From Malus domestica (taxonomy: Eukaryota; Streptophyta; Magnoliopsida; Rosales; Rosaceae), in the NCBI RefSeq assembly GCF_042453785.1, contig NC_091673.1, positions 7,213,001 through 7,277,000 of the forward strand: 64,000 bases of DNA, given 5' to 3'. The position numbers were made by a program, and so were the translations under genes. The notes under the pieces are model-generated. The model saw nothing but the letters and a program-made list of their open reading frames with translations. It was not told the origin of the DNA and did no database searches. Positions 55,893 to 64,000 of the stretch are shown piece after piece. Each line of letters begins with the position of its first letter. Position 1 is the first letter of the stretch.

Positions 55893-58214
55893 TCAACTCC
55901 CTCTCGACTTGGACAGTCCAGTTTTGAGGTTAGAGAAGTAAGATCTGTACCTCTGTGCTAATCCAAACAAGCCTAGAGTGCCTCCAGTGTGAATCATCAC
56001 CACCGTTGCACCTCCTTCTGCTTCCTGTTCACGAAGGATTGTTGCCATCTCCCACGCAGCGAGTGTATACACTGGATCCACCAAAATACCGGTTTGTTGT
56101 GCAATGTGTTGGCATGCCTCTACTTCCCCTTCTAAAACATTGCCAAACCTGACAGATATAGGGCAGGGTTTAACTTATATTACGGAAAACAGATGAATAC
56201 ATAAATGAAACATTGTAGAAGCTGTGGAGAGGATGACAGGCTACTCACTTTCTTGGATGGCGACGTTCTACCCAGTGCACAATTCCTTTATCCATTTCAT
56301 CGAAGCAGCTGTCAATTTGAGAACCAAAATGCCTCTTGAAATCGGAAATCAAGCGCTTCTCCTGATGTTTATACCCGTCAACTGTATCAGCTAGCATCAC
56401 TGCGGTAACCTCCCATGGAAGCCTGACAGGACGAAAAAGAAATAGTTTAAATGCGGCAATAGATAAAAGTCTGCTTGCACAAGAAGCTATGTTATTTAGA
56501 TGACATTTTTAACATGTTTGAGAAATAATACGTATGAGAACATACCCCAAACATATGGCTCCAAGTGCTAAACCAACAGCAGTTGTCCCAGTTCCAGAAT
56601 CTACAACAAATCTCAAGGGCCTCTCTTTCCCAAGTAAGTGATTCTGGGATAAGTACTGCACTAGGCGAATCAGACCTGAGAAAACAAATTAGGAGAAAGC
56701 AAGATTGAGCCGTCAACGATGTGTGAAATTGCAGACATGAAACAAGAAGCAGGAATGTTGGGGGATTGGATTCAAAAATCAGATGTGCTTACTGACATCC
56801 AATAACTATGTAACACCCCCTCCCCAATTAAAAGAATGCGGATATGTATACATGGAACCAAAAAGAGGTTTATTTATTCCTAAAAGTTAGGTTACCTAGT
56901 AATGCTACAACATCTCCTGCACCTTCGTTAACAATTGCAATTTTACGAGGACGGTCACTCCTCCAAGCATCCTTTTGCAAAAAATTCTGAGAACCATCAT
57001 CTTCTCTCAAAGAAGCCTCCAAAATATCATCAAACCATACGACACTACTACTACTGCCTGCCAAATCATCAGCATGGCTCTTTAGCATCTTTTCCCTGTT
57101 GGCATACAGAGATCTCGGAACATATGTGACACTGCCATACACTGTTGAAATCAAGTTATAGCCGGTCAGTATTTCTGGCTGCTCCCCTCGTAGAAGCAAG
57201 TGTGGTTTTAGTCCTCTCTCTGAACATGAAACAGCTGCAAAACACAAAAATCGCCATATATGAGCAAGGATGCACATAGCTCTTTACACCAAAAGAAGCA
57301 TGTCTGAGAGAGCAAGATTATCAGAGACTATATCCCATAGTAATTGCAGCTAGAAACTACCTACCAACAGCTGCTGTATGTGCGCTTTGACAGCCTCCGC
57401 ATGTGACCTACATAAACAAAAAAACGTAGCTGAATGCCATTTGGTCTCAAAAGGAATTCAAATTCAACAAATCACAAGTTGACTATTGAGTTTGCATGAT
57501 GCAATGTAATCATCCCTCACAATCTTAGAAGGATCAGAATCTCACCACATCAGTCACGGAATGATCTTCCACGAGGGGAATCAGCGCGTCCAACTTTCGC
57601 GCCTTATTACCATTTATCAAAGGATGCAACAAATCATCCCTCACAACAAAAAAAGACGGTTCTTGATCATTCTTGCTCATCATAAAAGATGGGTTGGTAA
57701 TGTTGGAGAAGGAAACATCAGACAAGGCTTTGCCTGGCTCTGCTACTTTGTTGCTAGAAAACACTATTTGGTGAATTTTGGCATCAGGGGCAGGCAATGC
57801 CCATCTTCTATCAAGCAATTTTGACACAAAATCTCCACCACTCAAATTCAAATTGGAAACACACTGCCAAATTGGGGGTAAAAATAAAACACTCATCAAT
57901 CTGCAATCGTCAGGAGTGAGCAACACACATTGCAACAGTTTAATTAAAATCCCAAGTCATGAGCATGCCCGACCGATTAAATTAAGCAAAGGGTTTTCGT
58001 TTTAATCCAACTTTAATCCAGAACTAATATGCAAAATCCAAAACTTAGTCCAACCCATTACTTGCAACAGAAAGCTTAGCCTAGCTTCAATGGTGAGAGA
58101 TAGAGAGAGAACCTGAATCCGACGGCCTTTCGAAACGACGCCGGAGTGAAAGCCGCGGTTAATTGCTGCCGAAATCGCGCTCTTACTGGTAAAGCATTCA
58201 ACTTTCATCCTCAT
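55893..58214 (-). CDS. DCD2: D-cysteine desulfhydrase 2, mitochondrial (PLP enzyme), 7 exons, 453 aa
   Basis: Minus-strand exons 58214-58113, 57863-57546, 57407-57365, 57234-56896, 56675-56546, 56422-56249 and 56148-55893 join through GT-AG sites to 454 codons. The fold is the ACC deaminase/D-cysteine desulfhydrase family of tryptophan-synthase-beta-like PLP enzymes, which convert D-cysteine to pyruvate, ammonia and H2S. The PLP lysine is expected at Lys121 in [15 protein letters not shown]. Further family blocks are [52 protein letters not shown] and [16 protein letters not shown], then the phosphate-site-like [16 protein letters not shown]. The first 34 residues are basic and hydroxylated ([20 protein letters not shown]), as in a mitochondrial presequence. 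Two ATGs (58214 and 58208) are in frame; the first is used. Its 5' region faces unassigned sequence at 58215-59076. Confidence 0.92.
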
Positions 58215-59076
58215 CGCACCAGCAGATAATTGAAAGGGGATGATGAACTGGAGTTTATTATTAACCGTACGATGACAAGCCGTAAAGATCGAATGGCGGG
58301 AAATGGGTTTAGGGTCCCACCGGGTTCAAGGTTTTATCAAATTTACCGTCTCATCTAACACTAAAACCCCCCAAAAATGAATCCTCGCCGCGCCAGTATC
58401 AGAACGTCGCCGGAGGAGCTCTCTCTGAGTCGGGTCGGGGCTCCGAGAAGATGAGGTTGCCCGCGCTTCAGTGGAAGATGAAGTGCGACCCGGCAGAAGG
58501 CATGGAAATGAGGCCCGTCGTCAATCTTTCTTTTATTTTTCCATACACTATTCAGTTTCATGTAAATTGTTCGAATGCTTGTGCAGTTTGAACTTTGAAC
58601 ACACGATACATGTAATGGTAAACGCTCTTAACCACGTAACGCCCGATCTGATAGGCAATGCCTATTTCTAATGAGTCTCAACAACATTTATTTACATTTC
58701 ACCCTCCTTTTGACGAAAACTAAATTCACCACGTGACATGCGTTTACTGGATGAACAGTTCACTTTTTAAACTCGTAACATCACTTTTTAAACACGTAAC
58801 ATCACAGTATAGTTTTTAACCAAATCCGAGTAAGAATTTTACCATGAAACAAAGAATGCTCCAAAGTGGAACATTAACGCTGACCAGGAGGAGCTCCATG
58901 GGCGATGTCATGTCCCAAATGAAGGCGTCGAGAAGACAGAAACCATTAGCAAACTATCATTACGGCCCCAAGGGTTTTTTTCTATACAACACAGCCTACA
59001 TTAAACTCGGATTTAGGGTGGAAGAAGCGAAAGATAACCGTAATCTAATACAACAAAGGTCGGGCCAAGAGATGCC
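58215..59076. other. Intergenic between DCD2 and the ORP gene
   Basis: 58380-58520 is GC-richer with small frames (for example from an ATG at 58451), but no family resemblance. 58840-59076 is probably the 3' UTR of the ORP gene on the minus strand. Confidence 0.4.
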
Positions 59077-62000
59077 TTACTCTTCACCAGAACACGAAGG
59101 CAAATCGCTACGCTGGCCAAAAATATCAGGAATTCCATCCCAGTTCTTCTCCCTAGTTTCCCAATACCCTCCCACATAACTATAACAACCCTCCTCGTCT
59201 TTCCGAAACCATCTTGGCTGCCACCCTCTCTCTTGCAACTTTCTTGCCTGCACAAAATTATCAACAGTTGCTAAATACAATTTCAGAATAGAATAAAAGT
59301 TTACAAATAAATTACACTGCCTACAGAAGCCCATCAATTCCCCGAAAACACCAGGGAAATGGCTTTAGCTACAAATTCAGTTTAGAGCTGAGTCCTGAAT
59401 CTCAAACTCTCAAGATTATAGGCCAGATATGAGATTGAAGTCATTTTCATTTCAATTAAATTCAAGCGGACATTAGGCTCGCAATTAGAAGCAAGAACGC
59501 ATGAAAAGAGGAAGATGAATGGATGAATAATGGATCAAAAGGAGAAAGAGGATGTACAGGGGGTACCTGTCTTTGAAGCTGTTCAAGTCTTAGCTTCTCT
59601 GCATTTGCCAATTCATATTCACCATTCTCCAAATGCCTTTGATCTGGCCTTAGCCTTGAGTCCGTCGGCGGTAACTTCTCCAATAAGCCAGGTGTCAGTT
59701 CATTAAGGGAAATTGCAAAAGGGGAGAAATTGTATCTTGTCTTGGTAACATAGTCATCTCTTTCCCAGAGAAGCACAGCCTCTGTCATTGGATCATAACC
59801 ATTTGGTTTTGTAGTTGGATCTCCCAGCACATAGTACATTGCCTCGTCCCACTTACCCACCAACATTGCTACATTCTCTCCAGTTCTATTGTCTTGAACA
59901 AATCCATGAACCTGAAATTTCATGAATTTATGTAAAGCCCAGCAATGGCTAAAAACTAAGCGTAACATAAACATGAAAATCGGGCCGCCCTGGGGAGAAT
60001 TTAGACTTTAGCTAACCTGATGTGGATTTCGGTCTATGATAGACTGCTCCTTGAACTTCAGCTTGCAGGAATAATTGCCACTGCCCCTGATGCGCATGGT
60101 GCCGTAGTGGTCACAATAAATTTTTCCTAGTATGATATTGTATATAGAGGTAGTGACCTTGCTCCACTGAAATGTCTCCCCGTCCTCAAACTGCAAGGAA
60201 AGGGTACCCACAGGATCAAGCTGAATAGAACGCCCCCAAAACTTGCCTTTGAGATTGGATTCCGCCCAGAATTTCCAACCTCTTCCTTCACAATGACAAG
60301 CAACAACCATTGGGTGGTGACTCACCTGAGTGCAAGCTCATCCTTGTTAGCCAACAATCAATGGTTCATAAACATTTGACAATTATCTGTGATGCTTCAA
60401 ATTCAATGAGTCCTAACAACACAAAGCAACAAAGAGGCTACTTTTATCTTTTACCGTTCTTTATACTTAATGGACAGAAATCCATTCAAAAGGGTACTAC
60501 TAGACATCAATACTAGAAAATTTGACAACGTGCATAACCTTTTCAGAGAAAAAACGAAGTCCTTTATCTGGATAGTCAGCCTCATAGGTCTCCCCGAGGA
60601 GAGGATTAAAGGGTTTGCACTGCCGACCTTCTGTTGATGCATAGCCAGATACAGCAAAAGCTGCAACGTTTAGAATTCTCATTAAATCATTCCCCTGCAC
60701 CACATGAAGTCCAAATTAATTTGAATACTATGAACAACACTCCCTCAATCCAAATTAATTCATGTCCCAAAGTTCAGACAATTAGGTGATGCATAGAAGG
60801 GTACAACAGAGGACCTTACCTGCTTTCCCCATTCTGATGCTCGATCAACCAAGTTTGAATATTCGAGATCTTCAAAGCACTTTTGCAACGATGAGAGTGG
60901 TTCATTAAAATAAACAGGAAGACAAACTCCAGACAAGTCCTTCCCAATATTATCCTTGATAATCGACCACAAGCCAATATGCTTCTCTTTCTCCTTGGGT
61001 TCTGGCAAATCATCCCTCCTTTTCACATATGGATATTTAATTGTCTTGATCTCCTCAACTCCATGCAATCGACCAGAAAAGAAAGAATCTCTTTCAAATA
61101 TACAACCATTTCCCAAACCTTCCTTGCTCCGACAGGAAGCACTTCTTTGAGCATCTGAAGACAAAATAATTCATATCAAATTATGTTTCTTTAATTAATC
61201 AGAAAGAAAGATTCTCTATCGTATACCATTTCCCAAGCCTTCTCTACTCCGATAGGAAGCACTTCTTAGAGCTTCTGAAGACAAAATGTCATGTGTATCG
61301 AAATATGTTCCTTCATCTTCGTCTGTTTCAACATCTGCCCCATCTTGACTTTCGTTATCTGCATCGGAATCACTTGCACTGCCCTCAGATAAGACGGAGT
61401 AGAAATCTGTGGCATGAGCAAAACCATAATACAATCAAAACTAAAGGTCAAATTTAAATTTTCATGATAATAAATCAGAAACTGTGTATGTGGCTTGAAA
61501 CCTTTCCAGTACTACCGACACTTAAATCATCATTATACATCTCATATGTGAAAACAATGAGTTCAACAAAATACTATGATAATGGAAAGATAACTGACCA
61601 CTAAATCTCCCATTCCCCTGTCCATATGACTCACGCTCCTTTGTTTCATCCACTACTGTAGTTTCCAGCTCTATTTTTTCTGTCTGCAAAAGGAAATTTA
61701 GATAGGGATTTACTTTCCGACTAGCAAGCTTTCCACCACCCCTTATTGCGGCACATGTATAAAGCAGAAACTTAGTGATTAAATGCATGGAAATACCTCT
61801 AATTGCCTCAATGACTCCAACAGCATCACATGTTTACGCCGAAGACCCTTCAACTGATTTTGAAGCTCTGACACTTCTAAGAGCATAATTGACTCGCAGT
61901 CTTTGATCACCGGCTCACCAATTCCCTCCTGTGCTAATCTTAGTCTTAGCTTCTCTGTTGAAACAACTATATCTTCCGAAGGTACCAAATCATTGCTCGT

Positions 62001-63095
62001 AAACACTCTAGGGAAAAGATCTTTAGCACCCAGCAGTGCCTCGATCCATGTAGCTCGGTCCTCTCTGGTCACACACCGCAAATGAAGAGTTTTAGTTCCT
62101 GTGAATATGGAAAGCCGTTTATCATCTGATTTGCTGGCACGAATTGAAGAGACCTGTAAACCAGACCACTTCGAATTCAGTAACCAAAAACCAAAAACTC
62201 AAAAGTACAGACCGTGCGCATTCGAGCACGCATTTTTATGCATCATCAAACAAAACACAAGCATTCGTCTCAACGTATTCGAGTTTTTGTTGGTCCTTCA
62301 AGATTGATGAATACTTTTGGTGGGTATCAATCAATGTTTTATAAAAATTCCATGAAAAGTGTAGGAATATTAAACATTTTCTGTAGCTTTCGAGTCCCCC
62401 CACTCACATTACAAATATACAAACTCAGCAAAAGGCCCCAGATAATCCCAAAAAATAAACTCAATGCATACATACTTCTCATTTGCTAAATATAGCATCA
62501 GCTAAAAATAGCATTTCTACTATATCCCAAACAATGGCTTCACATTTCTGTGATAAGCAAAAGCTCATACCTTCAAATGCACTTCTCCGAAAGGCTTCCA
62601 CGGCCTCGCCGCCGGACCTCCGAGCCGATTACTGCCCCAATTCGCCTTCTTCATGTACCTCAGCGAGTTCTCTCCGATCACCCTCAATCCCTTCTCTCTC
62701 ACCTGGCTAACCAAAATCTTGTCCGGTCCATGAACCTTGTAGTACGAAAACACGCCGTCTTCGAGCACAAACCACCGCGACCGCCACCCCTTCCCGTAGT
62801 TCACCCACTTGTACAAAATCCCAGCCAAGCTGCCGCACACGCCGCCGCCAAACACCTTCGAATCCCTAGCTTCGCTGATCGTATCCTCAACCTCGTGGCC
62901 CGCGGCGGCGGAAGCCCTGTCCGATTCGGTCCCGGCCGACGAGACCTGAGCCGAGTAGCTCGGCTTCGAGCCGTAGCTGACGTTCCGGATCGGAGCCTCC
63001 GAGGCTACCTGGCACTGACCCGACTGCTTGGCAGCCACCGGCGTGCCCCGGTCCCGATCGATCGAAACCGGCGCAATGCAGCACAGCGGGTTCAT
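59077..63095 (-). CDS. ORP1C: Oxysterol-binding protein-related protein, ORP1C/1D-like, 9 exons, 820 aa
   Basis: Minus-strand exons 63095-62571, 62153-61797, 61683-61599, 61406-61227, 61154-60820, 60694-60539, 60325-60017, 59911-59567 and 59247-59077 join to 821 codons through GT-AG sites. The start [16 protein letters not shown] is the conserved ORP1 beginning. A PH domain (about 88-222, [20 protein letters not shown]) is expected to bind phosphoinositides. A coiled coil follows (about 262-294, [20 protein letters not shown]). The lipid-binding ORD (about 430-790) contains the family fingerprint as EKVSHHPM at about 543-550, together with [16 protein letters not shown] and [18 protein letters not shown]. 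ORPs exchange sterols or phosphoinositides at membrane contacts. The acidic linker (exons 4-5) contains a 120-bp tandem duplication that creates a 72-nt intron and a repeated peptide ([16 protein letters not shown] and [16 protein letters not shown]). Confidence 0.93.
61084..61323 (-). repeat. 120-bp tandem duplication across ORP exons 4-5 and the intron between
   Basis: Plus-strand columns at 61084-61203 and 61204-61323 align at a constant offset of 120 bp. Strong blocks are CCATTTCCCAA, CTCCGA-AGGAAGCACTTCTT, GAGC-TCTGAAGACAAAAT and, weaker, the flanks. The 72-nt intron (61155-61226) is made of the right part of one copy plus the left part of the other. Confidence 0.85.
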
Positions 63096-64000
63096 CTTCA
63101 ACCCCAATCAGACCATCCAATCAGACAAAAAACGAATCAGATCCTTGCAATCCTTATCCCATGCACATGCAGCGCCGATCACACAGCTCCGATTTGTAGA
63201 AATGCAGGACCCGATCCGAAGCGAAAACGAACCCGTTTCGGAAATGACATAAAATTCTCGGAGCTTCTGGTTCTAGAGAGAGAAAGAGTTATGGAGAGCT
63301 CCACTCACACAGATCCATTCAGACACTTCTGCTGCAGCTGCTCAGTACTTACATATTTAAATAACTTTAATTAATTTAATTAACAGCTAAAAATTGGCGT
63401 GATTTAAATAATTAATGGCGCAATTAATGTAAATGCATGGGGTTTGGTTTATGGGTTTTTGGGTTGGGGAGGCATAATTGTGGGTGGAGGCAGAGCGGGG
63501 ACAGCTAACGTGCGCGTTTGTGCGAAGCTGCTAGTGATTGCTGTTGTCCGGTGGGAATTATGAATATCCCTTGTGAAATTACGCCACTACCCTTGTATGT
63601 TTGGCGGGTGTGTAGTGAGTGGATGGGGATGTTTTGGATAATTCGGAGGCTTTTGAAAGCGACGAGTGAACGGACGGACCGGGGTGTCCGTGGAGGGAAC
63701 GGGGGAGTGGTCGGGTGGGCTGGAGAGCATCGTGGACGGTGGAGCTTCGGGGCAGTTGGCCAATCGATGTGCTTACCGCGAGTGGCTGTTGTTGACTTGC
63801 GATCAATATGTTCAAATTTGGGCTCATTAGATCGGCTGTCATCATGTCGTGGCAGAAATTTTTCAATGTGAACGAAACACAACAATACACATTACATAAT
63901 TGGAGAGAAATTTTTTTTCTCTAATTGTATAATAACATGTATAGTTTCCTCAATTTTAACTCAATTAAAGTAATAATTTCTCAAGTAAAAATTTGTAGTC
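63096..64000. other. ORP gene 5' flank and window end
   Basis: Minus-strand leader and promoter of the ORP gene, with a TATTTAAATA motif near 63353. Beyond 63480 a GC-richer stretch with no recognisable gene. Confidence 0.4.

Noticed and set aside
58451-58590. Small plus-strand ORF (MRLPALQWKMKCDPAEG...)
   Set aside because: It has an ATG in GC-rich sequence but only about 45 codons, no recognised family and no neighbouring exon; insufficient to call a gene.
63096-63107. Start of the ORP protein at 63107
   Set aside because: That codon is TTG; the first ATG in frame is 63095 and gives the conserved [10 protein letters not shown] start.
62550-63374. 274-aa plus-strand frame over the ORP first exon
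   Set aside because: It is the antisense shadow of ORP exon 1 and its leader; Arg/Pro-rich composition comes from GC-rich coding sequence and it matches no family.

Overview
The window looks like nuclear DNA of a woody dicot, most likely Rosaceae (apple/pear type). The evidence is plant-only gene families with short GT-AG introns, AT-rich intergenic DNA, a nuclear-type tRNA-Thr, and dense small DNA transposons of kinds I associate with Maleae genomes. The species assignment is inference; no search was run.

Six complete protein genes can be assembled. They are a phloem sieve-element-occlusion protein (1429-4321, +), an intronless JINGUBANG-like WD40 protein (17273-18586, -), a papain-type endopeptidase of the KDEL-tailed class that ends in KDEF (28617-31292, +), a TERMINAL EAR1/Mei2-like RNA-binding protein (39917-43719, -), a mitochondrial D-cysteine desulfhydrase 2 homologue (55893-58214, -) and an oxysterol-binding-protein-related protein with a PH domain (59077-63095, -). 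All multi-exon models keep frame through GT-AG junctions. There is also one tRNA-Thr(UGU) (9070-9141, -). The genes are functionally unrelated and do not form a pathway or cluster.

The rest is mostly mobile DNA. From left to right: the edge of a PIF/Harbinger MYB-like ORF (1-117); a 2-kb TAA-flanked Harbinger-like element carrying a condensin-II H2 gene fragment, with a second TIR element nested in it that carries a ribosomal protein eS6 fragment (5156-7158); a SINE with perfect target-site duplications (7229-7405); a BAHD acyltransferase relic (9729-10062); a MULE-like element with very long TIRs and internal purine/pyrimidine arrays (10832-12071); many MITEs (12-19 kb); a 4.4-kb LTR element without recognisable gag-pol and with three internal tandem arrays (20139-24520); a collapsed ABCB transporter pseudogene (25490-27080); a hAT-like element (31861-33613); a Harbinger element with only the MYB-like ORF (35389-37340); hAT-like and retroposed insertions (37582-39464); a hAT element with a decayed transposase tail (48181-48909); and a 3.9-kb hAT-type element filled by a 346-bp satellite array (50935-54870).

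The most interesting signal is in the ORP gene. A 72-nt intron lies inside a 120-bp tandem duplication of coding sequence: its 5' part matches the coding sequence after copy 2, and its 3' part matches the coding sequence before copy 1. That is what intron birth by tandem duplication should look like. Other highlights are the satellite housed between hAT ends, the LTR element that repeats TATA cassettes resembling its own LTR, the gene fragments captured by TIR elements, and the KDEF tail.
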